From Bacteroidaceae bacterium HV4-6-C5C (GTDB lineage Bacteria > Bacteroidota > Bacteroidia > Bacteroidales > Bacteroidaceae), in contig VOIU01000013.1 in NCBI GenBank assembly GCA_007896885.1, positions 37,973-101,972 of the forward strand: a stretch of DNA of 64,000 nt. The letters run 5' to 3'. The position numbers and the translations under genes are program-made. Below the pieces are notes generated by a model that was not told the DNA's origin, ran no database searches, and worked only from the letters and a program-made list of their open reading frames with translations. This document shows, piece by piece, positions 34,109 through 44,292 of the stretch (position 1 is the stretch's first letter; each line of letters starts with the position of its first letter).

Positions 34109-34255
34109 TAAGCTTCTCCCTCCTTTGCTTATTTTAAAGATGATTGATTTAAAAGTTTACATGAAATAAATTAATAGACCTATTTTTAACATTTTAAAGA
34201 ATCTAATATATTGTTACATATCAATAATAAATTCCCTTGTAACAGAAGATTTATG

Positions 34256-34263
34256 TATGTTTG
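34256..34263 (+). promoter_or_regulatory. Putative -7 box of the OmpA-family gene
   Basis: TATGTTTG is an exact TAnnTTTG, with TTG at 34237-34239. The leader to the ATG at 34334 would be about 65 nt. Confidence 0.55.
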
Positions 34264-34333
34264 TAAAACTAACGTTGGGAATACTGCGTTATTAGCAAAG
34301 AATGAGATTATATTAACCAAAATATAAGTAAGT

Positions 34334-35221
34334 ATGAAACGTTATATTTTTTCAGTATCTCTCTTAGTGGGTTGTTTTTTGTTTACAAGTTGTGTAAGCA
34401 AGAAGCAGTTTGTTGGGCTGCAAGATGATTATAAGAAGTTGCAAATAGAGAATGGTAAATTGAACCAATCTTATCAGGATGCGCAGGTTCAGTTGGCAGA
34501 ATGCCGCGCAAGTGGCAAGAGCCTTGACGACCGTTTGGCTGAAGCTAAAAAAAGTAATCAGGAATTGCGCTCGGCTTATTCCGCTCTACAGGGCTCATTA
34601 GACAAGAGTTTGTTGCAGAACTCTCAAGGAAATATAAATATTTCCAAGTTAGTGGATGAGATTAACGCATCTAATCGCTTTATTAAGCAATTGGTTGAAA
34701 CAAAATCCAAATCCGATTCTTTGAACATGGTGTTATCTAACAATCTTACTCGTTCGTTAAGTCGTGATGAACTTAAGGAGGTGGATGTCCAAGTGTTGAA
34801 AGGTGTGGTATACATTTCTCTTGCGGATAACATGCTTTATAAATCCGGAGGATACGAAGTGAATGATAGAGCAGGTCAAACATTAAGTAAAATTGCTAAG
34901 ATAATAATGGACTATAAGGATTATGATGTACTTGTTGAAGGCAATACCGATACAGATCCTATTATCCGTCCTAATATTCGTAACAATTGGGACTTGAGCT
35001 CATTGCGTGCTTCTTCTGTAGTACAGATGCTTCAAAATAGTTATGGTGTTGATCCTAAACGCTTGACTGCAGCTGGACGTGGAGAGTATAATCCGATAGC
35101 TGATAATAATACAGCATTAGGAAAGCAGCGTAATCGTAGAACACAAATTATTATTACTCCTAAGTTGGATCAGTTTATGGAACTCATAGACAAGGCTCCG
35201 GAATCTTCTGACAAGAAATAA
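34334..35221 (+). CDS. OmpA-family peptidoglycan-associated lipoprotein
   Basis: 295 residues. A lipobox gives Cys at about residue 20 (CFLFTSCVSKKQF). Residues 25-130 form a long coiled coil (LQDDYKKLQIENGKLNQ and following). The C-terminal 120 residues are an OmpA domain with VEGNTDTDP, SSLRASSVVQML and GKQRNRRTQIII, the peptidoglycan-binding residues being the Asp and Arg of those motifs. It probably tethers the outer membrane to the cell wall. A perfect terminator follows. Confidence 0.92.
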   Translation: MKRYIFSVSLLVGCFLFTSCVSKKQFVGLQDDYKKLQIENGKLNQSYQDAQVQLAECRASGKSLDDRLAEAKKSNQELRSAYSALQGSLDKSLLQNSQGNINISKLVDEINASNRFIKQLVETKSKSDSLNMVLSNNLTRSLSRDELKEVDVQVLKGVVYISLADNMLYKSGGYEVNDRAGQTLSKIAKIIMDYKDYDVLVEGNTDTDPIIRPNIRNNWDLSSLRASSVVQMLQNSYGVDPKRLTAAGRGEYNPIADNNTALGKQRNRRTQIIITPKLDQFMELIDKAPESSDKK

Positions 35222-35255
35222 CAGCGTGTTTATCGTAGATTATATTGCATATAAA

Positions 35256-35287
35256 AGAGCTATCGGAAATACCGATAGCTCTTTTTA
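35256..35287. terminator. Bidirectional terminator
   Basis: AGAGCTATCGG (35256-35266) and CCGATAGCTCT (35272-35282) are perfectly complementary and flanked by TTTTT on the plus strand and a shorter A-run (minus-strand T-run) on the other side. It serves the converging OmpA-family and membrane-protein genes. Confidence 0.9.
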
Positions 35288-36247
35288 TTACTCATAACGT
35301 ACTTTTACACCGTGTTTCTTTAAATTCTCTCCTAAATCTTTCCACTGCTTTTGTGAAAGTGTTCCGGCGGGATATATGGAATATTTAAAATCTTTAGTAA
35401 TCAGTTTTAAGCTGAATCGGCGATTATTGATGAAGCCTTTATCAAATCCTACTTCACGAATGTTTTGCAGGGAGTATGTTTCTTTCTTCCAAAATAAAAT
35501 ATGATTTTTAGCCGTGATATAGTTATCGGATAGTTCAAAAAAATGCATAGTGCAGCTTATTGCCCAAAAAAGCAACATTAATATAGCTGTAATACATATC
35601 AAGAGGATTGTTCCGGCTAGTGTGCAATCCGATAAATAATAAATGTGGCAAAATTCAAGACTTAGTATAATCAAAATAGCTACAGTACCCCAGTATAATA
35701 TGCTATAAGCTGAAAAGAAACAGTCTCCTTTATAAAAGATCTTCCTACTGTAAATAGAATCATCTTGAGGAGATTCTGGTTGTAGAAATTCCATCTTCTT
35801 TTTTTGCTCTATAACAATTTGCTGAACAAATAATTTTAATTTCCAAAGGTCTGAGTACACGTAATCTAGTAAATAAACTGGTTTTTCATTACCAAATTGC
35901 AACATCATTCCTTCCATTGAATACCTAAAGATACATTTGCATGGCTTTTTCCCGGTGAAAGATGCTTTTTTAAAATCGGTCCAGTAATAAGCATTGGAAC
36001 CAATTAGAAGTATATCATCATTAAACAAGACACTTGGCGAATTTTTAATGCTGGTTGTTATGGAATAGATGGCGAAGCTAATGAGGACAATAGCAATAGT
36101 CAAAAGAGCGAAGTGTGCTGAGGCATCTATTGCCCAAATACGGGTTAATACAATCTGAATACTTCCTACTAAAAGGCAGATGAGTGAACTTATATAGGAA
36201 GGTTGATCTACTTTTAGATAGCTCTTTTTTAACTGAATGTCTTCCAT
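35288..36247 (-). CDS. Membrane protein with two tandem TM-TM plus PH-like units
   Basis: 319 residues of unknown function. Two hydrophobic hairpins (about 20-65 and 180-235) are each followed by a soluble segment with similar design: SVLFNDDILLIGSNAYYW...FTGKK in the first and DNYITAKNHILFWKKETY...REVGFDKGF in the second. Both look like PH-like (YcxB/bPH-type) folds, so the protein may be an internal duplication. The end (TLSQKQWKDLGENLKKHG) matches the usual close of such a domain. It stands alone between a terminator and the GGGtGRT unit. No function can be given. Confidence 0.75.
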   Translation of the reverse strand: MEDIQLKKSYLKVDQPSYISSLICLLVGSIQIVLTRIWAIDASAHFALLTIAIVLISFAIYSITTSIKNSPSVLFNDDILLIGSNAYYWTDFKKASFTGKKPCKCIFRYSMEGMMLQFGNEKPVYLLDYVYSDLWKLKLFVQQIVIEQKKKMEFLQPESPQDDSIYSRKIFYKGDCFFSAYSILYWGTVAILIILSLEFCHIYYLSDCTLAGTILLICITAILMLLFWAISCTMHFFELSDNYITAKNHILFWKKETYSLQNIREVGFDKGFINNRRFSLKLITKDFKYSIYPAGTLSQKQWKDLGENLKKHGVKVRYE

Positions 36248-36390
36248 CGCTTCTTACTCTTAGTTTTTGTGGCATTTACTCTAATCTAACATCCTGTATT
36301 ATTCAATTGTAAATGTACGCAAAGATAATATTATTTTTATAGAAGCGATTGTTGCTGTCTGATATCAGATAAAAGATAATGTTTTTTAAT

Positions 36391-36426
36391 AAAAAAATCC
36401 CTGTATCCATTATGGATACAGGGATT
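36391..36426 (-). terminator. Terminator of the GGGtGRT operon
   Basis: On the minus strand the stem AATCCCTGTATCC/GGATACAGGGATT (36396-36408 and 36414-36426) is followed by seven T residues (36391-36397 as A on plus). It lies just after the stop at 36448. Confidence 0.9.
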
Positions 36427-36447
36427 CTGTTTATCTTGAAGCTCGAA

Positions 36448-37458
36448 TTACTTATTCAAAGCCTGAGCAATATCAACAGCACAAGCAACAGTGCAACCTA
36501 CCATCGGATTGTTACCAATTCCTAAGAATCCCATCATTTCTACGTGAGCAGGAACAGATGAAGAACCGGCAAACTGAGCATCAGAGTGCATACGGCCCAT
36601 AGTATCTGTCATACCATAAGAAGCAGGTCCTGCAGCCATGTTATCCGGGTGAAGAGTACGGCCTGTACCACCACCTGATGCTACAGAAAAGTAAGGTTTA
36701 CCTGCCAATACGCGTTCTTTTTTATAAGTTCCGGCAACCGGGTGCTGGAAGCGTGTTGGATTTGTAGAGTTACCTGTAATAGAAACGTCTACACCTTCTT
36801 TCCACATGATAGCTACACCTTCACGAACATCATCAGCACCATAGCATTTTACTTTAGCGCGAGGACCATCGCTATAAGCAATTTCCTGAACGACTTTTAA
36901 CTCGCCAGTATAGTAATCGAATTGAGTTTGAACGTAAGTAAAGCCATTGATACGTGAGATGATCATAGCTGCATCTTTACCTAAACCATTCAAAATACAG
37001 CGCAAAGGTTCTTTGCGAACTTTATCTGCTTTTGCTGCAATTTTAATTGCACCTTCTGCTGCAGCGAAAGATTCGTGTCCTGCGAGGAAGCAGAAGCACT
37101 TTGTTTCTTCGCGAAGTAACATTGCAGCAAGGTTACCATGTCCAATACCTACTTTGCGATCGTCGGCAACAGAACCGGGAATGCAAAATGCTTGTAAACC
37201 GATGCCGATAGCTTCAGCAGCTTCAGCAGCATTTTTACAATCTTTTTTCACAGCAATAGCAGCGCCTACTACATAAGCCCACTTTGCATTTTCAAAACAG
37301 ATAGGCTGAGTTTCTTCACACGTCTTATAAGGATCGAGACCATGAGCTTCGCAGATAGCGTTAGCTTCTTCGATGTCTTTGATGCCGTTAGCGTTCAAAG
37401 CGGCAATGATTTGCTTGATACGACGGTCTTGACTTTCAAATTTTACTTCTCTAATCAT
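36448..37458 (-). CDS. GGGtGRT protein
   Basis: 336 residues. The name-giving segment ASGGGTGRTLHPDNM lies near residue 270, followed by MVGCTVACAVDIAQAL at the C-terminus. An internal GHESFAAAEGAIKIAAK and several well conserved Cys and His suggest a metal or cluster site. The gene follows an NifU-like scaffold gene by 14 nt on the same strand, and the two are conserved together in anaerobes as far as I recall. The molecular function is not established; involvement in Fe-S cluster handling is suggested by the neighbour. Confidence 0.9.
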   Translation of the reverse strand: MIREVKFESQDRRIKQIIAALNANGIKDIEEANAICEAHGLDPYKTCEETQPICFENAKWAYVVGAAIAVKKDCKNAAEAAEAIGIGLQAFCIPGSVADDRKVGIGHGNLAAMLLREETKCFCFLAGHESFAAAEGAIKIAAKADKVRKEPLRCILNGLGKDAAMIISRINGFTYVQTQFDYYTGELKVVQEIAYSDGPRAKVKCYGADDVREGVAIMWKEGVDVSITGNSTNPTRFQHPVAGTYKKERVLAGKPYFSVASGGGTGRTLHPDNMAAGPASYGMTDTMGRMHSDAQFAGSSSVPAHVEMMGFLGIGNNPMVGCTVACAVDIAQALNK

Positions 37459-37472
37459 AATTCCTTTCCTCC

Positions 37473-38174
37473 TTATTCGTTACGTGGGTCAATGTATTTA
37501 ACTGCACCGGCTTCTTTTGTAAAGCGTCCGTAATTACCGGTTACTTTCTTCAATGCTTCGTTGGCGTCGGTACCTTTCTTTATTTCATCCATGAACTTGC
37601 CCAAGTGAACGAATTCATAGCCGCATACTTGATCGTCTTTGTCTAGTGCCAAAGTCTTGATGTAGCCTTCTGCCATTTCCAAGTAGCGAGTTCCTTTCGC
37701 CAAAGTACCGTAAAGAGTACCAACTTGGCTGCGTAAGCCTTTGCCAAGATCTTCCAAACCGGCACCGATCAATAATCCACCTTCTGAGAAAGCTGATTGT
37801 GTACGTCCGTAAACGATCTGAAGGAATAATTCGCGCATTGCAGTATTGATTGCATCACAAACAAGGTCGGTATTCAAAGCTTCCAAGATTGTTTTTCCCG
37901 GAAGAATTTCTGATGCCATAGCAGCAGAGTGAGTCATACCGGAACAACCGATAGTCTCAATAAGAGCTTCCTGAATGATGCCTTCTTTAACGTTCAGTGT
38001 AAGTTTGCACGCGCCTTGCTGAGGAGCACACCAACCCACACCGTGTGTCAAACCTGAGATGTCTACAATCTCTTTTGCTTTTACCCATTTACCTTCTTCG
38101 GGGATAGGAGCCGGTCCATGATTAGGCCCCTTCTTAACAACACACATGTGTTCCACTTCGTGTGAATAAGTCAT
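37473..38174 (-). CDS. NifU-like iron-sulfur cluster assembly scaffold protein
   Basis: 233 residues. The Cys residues expected for a U-type scaffold are visible: GVGWCAPQQGAC (about residue 50), IETIGCSGMTH (about 79) and LVCDAINTAM (about 107). The fold is that of an IscU/NifU N-terminal domain with an insertion and a C-terminal extension (YEFVHLGKFMDEIKKGTD). It precedes the GGGtGRT gene in one operon. A strong promoter with TACCTTTG (minus strand, 38236-38243) and TTG 19 nt upstream drives it. Scaffold function for this divergent class is inferred. Confidence 0.85.
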   Translation of the reverse strand: MTYSHEVEHMCVVKKGPNHGPAPIPEEGKWVKAKEIVDISGLTHGVGWCAPQQGACKLTLNVKEGIIQEALIETIGCSGMTHSAAMASEILPGKTILEALNTDLVCDAINTAMRELFLQIVYGRTQSAFSEGGLLIGAGLEDLGKGLRSQVGTLYGTLAKGTRYLEMAEGYIKTLALDKDDQVCGYEFVHLGKFMDEIKKGTDANEALKKVTGNYGRFTKEAGAVKYIDPRNE

Positions 38175-38235
38175 AATTCCACTTGTTTTAATAATATAAT
38201 AATAAAAGATGTCGTATTTTTTATCAGATCGGGCG

Positions 38236-38265
38236 CAAAGGTACTTTTTTTCTTCGTTTATACAA
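38236..38265 (-). promoter_or_regulatory. Promoter of the NifU-like/GGGtGRT operon
   Basis: Read on the minus strand: TTG at 38265-38263, 19 nt spacer, then TACCTTTG at 38243-38236, a full match to the Bacteroidetes promoter form. The leader to the ATG at 38174 is about 55 nt. The rest of the gap to 38512 is AT-rich; TAACTTTG at 38482-38489 probably serves the plus-strand gene. Confidence 0.75.
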
Positions 38266-38512
38266 CTTGACTTTTCCTGCTTTTTTATGAAAAATCAAAG
38301 ATTGTAATGTCCTCTTGATGGTATTGTAATCTCTACTTTACAATCTCCAAAATGTGCAAGTATTGATGATCCATTGGAACTTCCGATTCTATATCGTAAT
38401 ACTTTCATAATTATCTTTCCGCTTTGCGAGCCTTGATGTTATTATTTCTTTAATGAGTGTGGCATCGATATTATAAATTTGTAACTTTGTACTGCATTAA
38501 TAAAAAATAACT

Positions 38513-39013
38513 ATGGTAGAAATAACAGATGACGTACTGCGTAAAGGCGCGAGTGATGGCATGGATGCTTTTATAAAGGTGTTTACAGACAAATATAAAG
38601 AGATAATCGGTGGTGAACTGACTGCAGATTCAATGCCCTTGTTGACTGGTGAACAGCATTCTCTGCTGGCTTATCAACTACTTCGTGACGAATTGATGGA
38701 AGGTGGTTTCTGTCAATTGATACAGAATGGATATGGAGGATATATTTTTGCCAATCCTTTTGCCAAAGTTATGCGTCTATGGGGAGTTGGGGAGCTCAGT
38801 AAATTGATTTATAAGGCTAAAGAAATATATGATGCTCATCGGGAAGATCTCGAACGTGAACGTACGGATGACGAATTTATGGCTATGTATGAGCAATATG
38901 AGATTTTTGATGAATTGGAAGAAGAATTTTTGGAGAAAGAGGAAGAAATAACTTCGCTGATTGCTGCGTATGTTGATGATCATTTGGATTTATTTGCGAA
39001 AATAATAGCTTAG
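38513..39013 (+). CDS. DMP19-family protein (DUF4375)
   Basis: 166 residues, strongly acidic, with ALL-helical look. LLTGEQHSLLAYQLLRDELM and GGFCQLIQNGYGGYIF match the DMP19 (DNA mimic protein 19) family. A long acidic coiled coil near the C-terminus (EQYEIFDELEEEFLEKEE) increases the negative charge. Neisseria DMP19 binds a transcription factor by imitating DNA. Whether this homologue does the same is not known. It lies alone behind the TAACTTTG box at 38482. Confidence 0.85.
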   Translation: MVEITDDVLRKGASDGMDAFIKVFTDKYKEIIGGELTADSMPLLTGEQHSLLAYQLLRDELMEGGFCQLIQNGYGGYIFANPFAKVMRLWGVGELSKLIYKAKEIYDAHREDLERERTDDEFMAMYEQYEIFDELEEEFLEKEEEITSLIAAYVDDHLDLFAKIIA

Positions 39014-39274
39014 TTGCTTTCATCAAAATATTTAATTTCTAAATATTCGGGGGATGATTTGAGTGCTTTGTCCATTAATTATAGGATTTTGTCGCTAATA
39101 TTATCACGCATCGTTTTTAATTCATTTATTTGCGTATGAAAAAATGGGATGCAATGTTTATGGTGAATGAAAGTTAAATGGCGAAATTAAGTGCAGTATT
39201 TTATATCATATACCGTTTTTTCTAAAAAACCGTGAAAAAAAGGATGGGGTTAGGTGTAACTCAATTCTTTTGTT

Positions 39275-39282
39275 TATTTTTG
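39275..39282 (+). promoter_or_regulatory. Putative -7 box for NigD-like gene
   Basis: TATTTTTG is an exact TAnnTTTG and lies 23 nt before the ATG at 39305; with its start site about 6 nt on, the leader is short. Confidence 0.55.
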
Positions 39283-39304
39283 CAAACATAACATCTAATT
39301 GAAA

Positions 39305-40147
39305 ATGAAAACTAAAAAAATTAAATTTCTCACGATTGCTTTTACCTTAATACTTGGCATCTCTTTTGCATCTTGCTTAAATTCAGATAATGATACGACA
39401 GCAACCCGCCCATATTTTGCAAAAGTTTATTCGACCTATGGTTCTTATTACTTCAAAACTGCAGATGGGGTTACAATAAGTCCTACTGCTTCTTCAATTA
39501 CAACTTGGGAGGCTACGAATAAAGTGCAACTGAGTTCTTATATGAATCAATTTGTGTTCATTGTAGTGACATGGGATACTTCGTTAGTTACGGTTCCCGA
39601 TAATGCAACATCTATAACAGGAGTTGATTTTGGTGGATTACTTCCTTTTGATGGTACTCCTGAGGTTGTAGAAAATAAAGGGGATTCTAATGATTCAATC
39701 TCAAACGCACCTATAATATCATTGGAATCATCTGTTTCCAATACGAAGCCATATTTTTTTGATGCTACAACATTGATTCTTCCTGTAGATTACTATATGA
39801 ATGCAAAATATCACTATTTTACATTAGTTTACTATCCTGACGAACAAGTTAATGGTGGTCCTTTAACTTTATATTTGCGTCATAACAATAAGGGCGATTC
39901 GGGAACTTCTACTTCTTCTTTGGATTATGCTAACCAATCGGCTTATAATTATGGGTATTTGCGATTATTATATAAGGATTTTGATTTGACTCGTATTTTT
40001 CAGGCTTATAAAGACAAAACAGGAGTGTCTGTTGCTCCGACAAAAGTTAATGTTGTGACTACCGAGAATCCTAATAGTATAAGTTTAAGCGATTCTCAAA
40101 CTGCCCAAAAAACATATACAGTAGAGTATAAACCTACTTCTAACTAA
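39305..40147 (+). CDS. NigD-like lipoprotein
   Basis: 280 residues from ATG at 39305 (a TTG two codons earlier is in frame). The signal peptide ends in a lipobox SFASC, Cys at about residue 24, followed by LNSDNDTTATRPYFAKVY. The pattern of two beta-rich domains with a Thr/Ser-rich start matches NigD-like proteins, common Bacteroidales lipoproteins named after a nim/bacteriocin-related locus. Function is unknown. It stands 15 nt before the YIP1-like gene, so both may share a transcript. Confidence 0.85.
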   Translation: MKTKKIKFLTIAFTLILGISFASCLNSDNDTTATRPYFAKVYSTYGSYYFKTADGVTISPTASSITTWEATNKVQLSSYMNQFVFIVVTWDTSLVTVPDNATSITGVDFGGLLPFDGTPEVVENKGDSNDSISNAPIISLESSVSNTKPYFFDATTLILPVDYYMNAKYHYFTLVYYPDEQVNGGPLTLYLRHNNKGDSGTSTSSLDYANQSAYNYGYLRLLYKDFDLTRIFQAYKDKTGVSVAPTKVNVVTTENPNSISLSDSQTAQKTYTVEYKPTSN

Positions 40148-40162
40148 TTTATAAAATTTCAC

Positions 40163-40738
40163 TTGGAATATAAAGCTTTATTTCACATAGCTATGTTATT
40201 GATTTCCTCTCCGGCTCGCGCCTGGGAGGAAATTCGTTTGCATGAGGATCAGCAAAAGGTGTTTTCAACCTTTGTTTATCCTATGATCGGTTTCTGCGGT
40301 TTATCTGTTTTCATTGGTGCAATATTGTCAATGGGATGGGAAGGCGCAGTTAGTTTTCAATACGCTATGACCCGATGTTGTGCCATAGCGGTCTCTCTCT
40401 TCGGTGGATATTTTCTAGCGGCATATCTTATTAATGCAATGGGGGTGCAGCTTTTTAAAATGGAGAGTGATATGATTCTTTCGCATCAATTTGCGGGATA
40501 TTCTTTGGTCGTATTGTTTTTATTGCAAATGATTATTGGTTTATTGCCGGATTTTGGTATTATCGGACTATTATTACAATTTTATACTGTATTTGTTGTT
40601 TGGGAAGGAGCTTCTATTTTGATGGAGGTGCAAGAAAAACAACGTTTGCGGTTTACGATATTTTCGTCCATTCTATTGTTGCTTTGTCCTTTTTTAATTC
40701 AGCTGATTTTTAATAAGCTTATGCTGGTGTTCAATTGA
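40163..40738 (+). CDS. YIP1-family membrane protein
   Basis: 191 residues with a TTG start at 40163 (MEYKALFHIAMLLISSPARA). The next Met is ten codons later at 40193, but the lost segment belongs to the conserved N-terminal WEEI-type motif region (SPARAWEEIRLHED), so TTG is preferred with caution. About five membrane helices follow. This is the Yip1 pattern found in many Bacteroidetes. No catalytic site is visible; the role is unknown. It precedes smpB by 26 nt. Confidence 0.75.
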   Translation: MEYKALFHIAMLLISSPARAWEEIRLHEDQQKVFSTFVYPMIGFCGLSVFIGAILSMGWEGAVSFQYAMTRCCAIAVSLFGGYFLAAYLINAMGVQLFKMESDMILSHQFAGYSLVVLFLLQMIIGLLPDFGIIGLLLQFYTVFVVWEGASILMEVQEKQRLRFTIFSSILLLLCPFLIQLIFNKLMLVFN

Positions 40739-40764
40739 TGACTTGATATTTGATTGATGATGTT

Positions 40765-41217
40765 ATGAAACAAGCTCCTGTCAATATAAAAAATAAACGT
40801 GCCACATTCGATTATGAATTAGTGGATACTTACACTGCCGGTATCGTACTTACTGGTACAGAAATAAAATCCATACGATTGGGTAAGGCGAGTCTAGTGG
40901 ATACTTTTTGCTATTTTGCCAATGGAGAGCTGTGGGTAAAGAACATGCACATTGCAGAGTATTTCTATGGTTCGTATAATAATCATAGCGCCCGACGTGA
41001 ACGTAAATTATTATTAAATAAGAAAGAATTGGAGAAACTTGTACGTGGAACTAAAGATCCCGGCTTTACTATTATTCCTGTTCGAATGTTCATTAATGAA
41101 AAAGGTCTGGCTAAATTAGTCGTAGCCTTGGCTAAGGGTAAAAAACAATATGACAAACGCGAGGCTTTAAAGGAAAAAGATGATAAGCGTGACATGGCGC
41201 GAATGTTTAAGCGTTAA
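40765..41217 (+). CDS. smpB: SsrA-binding protein
   Basis: 150 residues from ATG at 40765, the normal SmpB length; a TTG at 40750 is in frame but not needed. The RNA-binding barrel is visible as [32 protein letters not shown] and [21 protein letters not shown]. The basic tail [15 protein letters not shown] enters the ribosomal decoding centre. It delivers tmRNA to stalled ribosomes. The tmRNA gene is not recognised in this window. Confidence 0.95.
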   Translation: MKQAPVNIKNKRATFDYELVDTYTAGIVLTGTEIKSIRLGKASLVDTFCYFANGELWVKNMHIAEYFYGSYNNHSARRERKLLLNKKELEKLVRGTKDPGFTIIPVRMFINEKGLAKLVVALAKGKKQYDKREALKEKDDKRDMARMFKR

Positions 41218-41436
41218 TATATTTTCTTTTATTTGAATGACGCTTTGCGTAATCCTATAATATTTGGGCTATTATTCTATAGCAACAGAAAAAAGGAAGA
41301 TAGGAGAAAAAACTTCATAAGACTCCTCCTTACTACTTTATGGGAAGGAGTCGTTTCCCAAACAAAATTCACTTCTTTGTGTTTCTTTTGAGAAGCATAC
41401 ATTAGATAGATTTTTTATATTCTTGGCAGGTAACTC

Positions 41437-44199
41437 ATGAAAAAAGACATTCGAGAATTGGTGCGTGAGCGCATCCTAATATTAGATGGTGCTATGGGCA
41501 CCATGATACAACGTTACAGCTTAACGGAGGAGGACTTCAGGGGAGAACGTTTTGCTGCGGTCAACGGCTTATTGAAAGGCAATAATGACCTGTTGTGCAT
41601 CACGCGTCCCGATGTGATTAGGGAAATCCACACTAAATATCTTACCGCCGGTGCAGATATTATTGAAACAGATACATTTAATGCTACTTCGGTCAGTATG
41701 GCAGATTATCACGTGCAAGAGTATATTCGCGAGATAAATCTTGCCGCAGCACGGTTGGCACGAAATGTAGCGGATGAGTTTACTGCGCAAAATCCTGATA
41801 AACCACGTTTTGTAGCAGGTTCCGTAGGGCCTACTAATAAGACTTGTTCCATGAGTCCGGATGTCAACAATCCGGCTTTCCGTGCATTGACATTCGACCA
41901 ACTTGCTGCTGCTTACCGTGAACAAATGGAGGCGCTGCTTGAAGGAGGGGTTGATGTCTTACTTATTGAAACGATTTTTGATACCCTGAATGCCAAAGCT
42001 GCGGTCTTTGCTGCTGAAGAAGCGATGCAAGCAACCGGTATTCGTGTCCCTATTATGATTTCGGTTACTGTATCCGATGCGGGTGGACGTACTCTTTCCG
42101 GTCAGACGTTGGATGCATTCCTTGCTTCCATACAGCACGCCGATATCTTTTCTATCGGGTTAAACTGCTCTTTTGGAGCTCGTCAGTTAAAACCTTTCCT
42201 TGAACAACTTGCAAGTCGTGCTCCTTATTATATCAGTGCATATCCTAATGCCGGACTTCCGAACAGTTTGGGACAATATGACCAGAGTCCGGATGATATG
42301 GCATTGGAAGTAAGCGAATATATCCATGAAGGTTTGGTAAATATCCTTGGTGGATGTTGTGGTACAACAGAAGCTTATATTGCAAAATATGAAGAACTGA
42401 TTGCAGGAGCTAAGCCTCATGTGCCAGCTCCTATACCCAATTACTTATGGTTGTCCGGATTGGAATTGCTGGAGGTCACTCCTGAAAAGAATTTCATCAA
42501 CATCGGTGAACGTTGTAATGTAGCCGGATCGCGTAAGTTTCTTCGACTGATAAAAGAACAGAAATATGATGAAGCATTGAGCATTGCCCGTCAACAAGTC
42601 GAAGACGGAGCGCAAGTGATCGATGTGAATATGGATGAAGGGTTGTTGGATGCAGAAGCTGAAATGACTACTTTTCTTAATCTGATAGCCTCAGAACCTG
42701 AAATAGCTCGTATTCCTGTGATGATTGATTCATCGAAATGGGAAGTTATTGTAGCCGGACTGAAGTGCTTGCAAGGAAAATCTATCGTTAATTCAATCTC
42801 ATTAAAAGAGGGAGAAGACAAATTTCTTGAGCACGCGCGTACGATACAGCGTTATGGAGCTGCCGCAGTAGTAATGGCTTTTGATGAAAGAGGTCAGGCC
42901 GACACATGTGAACGCAAGATTGAAGTTTGTTCGAGAGCTTATAAATTGTTAGTTGAGAAATTAAATTTCAACCCACACGATATTATATTCGACCCAAATG
43001 TACTTGCCATTGCTACAGGTATGGAAGAACATAATAACTATGCTGTCGATTTCATCCAAGCTACTGCGTGGATACGTAAGAATCTGTACGGAGCACATGT
43101 GAGCGGAGGCGTTAGTAATTTATCTTTCTCTTTCCGCGGCAATAATTACATTCGTGAAGCAATTCATGCTGTATTCCTTTATTATGCCATTCGTGAGGGA
43201 ATGGATATGGGTATTGTTAACCCGGCTACGTCTGTACTATACACTGATATCCCCGCAGATATACTGGAACTTATAGAAGATGTGGTGTTGAACCGTCGCT
43301 CGGATGCATCGGAACGCTTAATAGAACTAGCCGAACGCTTGAAAGCGGATGGCCAAGAAAATGATAATAGCACTGCGGAGAACCGCTCTTCTATACTTGC
43401 TTGGCGTAATGCTACTTCGGTTGAGGAGCGTTTGAAATATGCTTTGACTAAGGGGATAGGTGATTTCTTGGAAGAAGATTTAGCGGAAGCGTTGAAACTC
43501 TACCCTAAAGCGGTTGATGTGATAGAAGGTCCACTAATGGCAGGTATGAACCATGTCGGTGACCTTTTTGGCGCGGGTAAGATGTTTCTGCCTCAAGTGG
43601 TAAAAACAGCACGTACAATGAAGAAGGCTGTGGCTATTTTGCAACCGGTTATTGAATCGGAGAAGCATGAAGGAAGTTCATCAGCAGGTAAGGTATTACT
43701 AGCTACCGTAAAGGGTGACGTTCATGATATTGGAAAAAATATAGTTGCTGTGGTAATGGGCTGTAATGGTTATGAGATTATTGACTTAGGCGTAATGGTT
43801 CCTGCAGAGACGATAATACAGCGCGCTATAGAAGAAAAAGTGGATATGATAGGGCTTAGTGGGCTGATTACTCCTTCGCTGGAAGAAATGGTACATGTGG
43901 CTTCCGAATTGGAAAAAGCAGGATTGGATTTACCCTTGTTAATAGGTGGAGCTACTACATCACGTTTACATACGGCTTTGAAAATAGCTCCGGTCTATCA
44001 TGCTCCGGTAGTACACTTGAAAGATGCTTCACAAAATGCAGTGGTCGCAGCTAAACTGATGAATCCAAAACAGAAGAAAGAGTTAGCAGAAGAACTGGAT
44101 GTGGAATATCAACAGTTAAGAGAAAAGAATGCTGTAAAAACAACGAAAACAATTTCATTGGAGGAAGTAAGAAAGAATAAATTGAATCTGTTCGAATAA
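41437..44199 (+). CDS. metH: Cobalamin-dependent methionine synthase lacking reactivation domain
   Basis: 920 residues. The homocysteine domain (about 1-320) has zinc ligands GLNCSF and GGCCGT. The pterin domain runs about 355-620 ([16 protein letters not shown]). The B12-binding domain has the base-off motif DVHDIGKN at about residue 762 and [13 protein letters not shown]. The chain stops after the B12 domain (KNKLNLFE), while E. coli MetH has about 300 more residues that bind SAM and reactivate oxidised cobalamin. A separate reactivase or low oxidation need is implied. It transfers methyl from methyltetrahydrofolate to homocysteine. No riboswitch is seen in its leader; a hairpin at about 41321-41351 (GACTCCT...AAGGAGTC) is the only structure. 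Confidence 0.93.
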   Translation: MKKDIRELVRERILILDGAMGTMIQRYSLTEEDFRGERFAAVNGLLKGNNDLLCITRPDVIREIHTKYLTAGADIIETDTFNATSVSMADYHVQEYIREINLAAARLARNVADEFTAQNPDKPRFVAGSVGPTNKTCSMSPDVNNPAFRALTFDQLAAAYREQMEALLEGGVDVLLIETIFDTLNAKAAVFAAEEAMQATGIRVPIMISVTVSDAGGRTLSGQTLDAFLASIQHADIFSIGLNCSFGARQLKPFLEQLASRAPYYISAYPNAGLPNSLGQYDQSPDDMALEVSEYIHEGLVNILGGCCGTTEAYIAKYEELIAGAKPHVPAPIPNYLWLSGLELLEVTPEKNFINIGERCNVAGSRKFLRLIKEQKYDEALSIARQQVEDGAQVIDVNMDEGLLDAEAEMTTFLNLIASEPEIARIPVMIDSSKWEVIVAGLKCLQGKSIVNSISLKEGEDKFLEHARTIQRYGAAAVVMAFDERGQADTCERKIEVCSRAYKLLVEKLNFNPHDIIFDPNVLAIATGMEEHNNYAVDFIQATAWIRKNLYGAHVSGGVSNLSFSFRGNNYIREAIHAVFLYYAIREGMDMGIVNPATSVLYTDIPADILELIEDVVLNRRSDASERLIELAERLKADGQENDNSTAENRSSILAWRNATSVEERLKYALTKGIGDFLEEDLAEALKLYPKAVDVIEGPLMAGMNHVGDLFGAGKMFLPQVVKTARTMKKAVAILQPVIESEKHEGSSSAGKVLLATVKGDVHDIGKNIVAVVMGCNGYEIIDLGVMVPAETIIQRAIEEKVDMIGLSGLITPSLEEMVHVASELEKAGLDLPLLIGGATTSRLHTALKIAPVYHAPVVHLKDASQNAVVAAKLMNPKQKKELAEELDVEYQQLREKNAVKTTKTISLEEVRKNKLNLFE

Positions 44200-44292
44200 A
44201 GGATCCCTTTTTAGATAAAATGTACCCTCGCTACAAAAAATCATTCATGGTTTATGTGTAGTGAAGGTATATATATTTATAGAACACACTTA

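Noticed and set aside
41218..41436. SAM or cobalamin riboswitch in the metH leader
   Set aside because: None of the conserved B12 box or SAM core segments is present; only a simple hairpin (GACTCCT/AAGGAGTC) can be seen.
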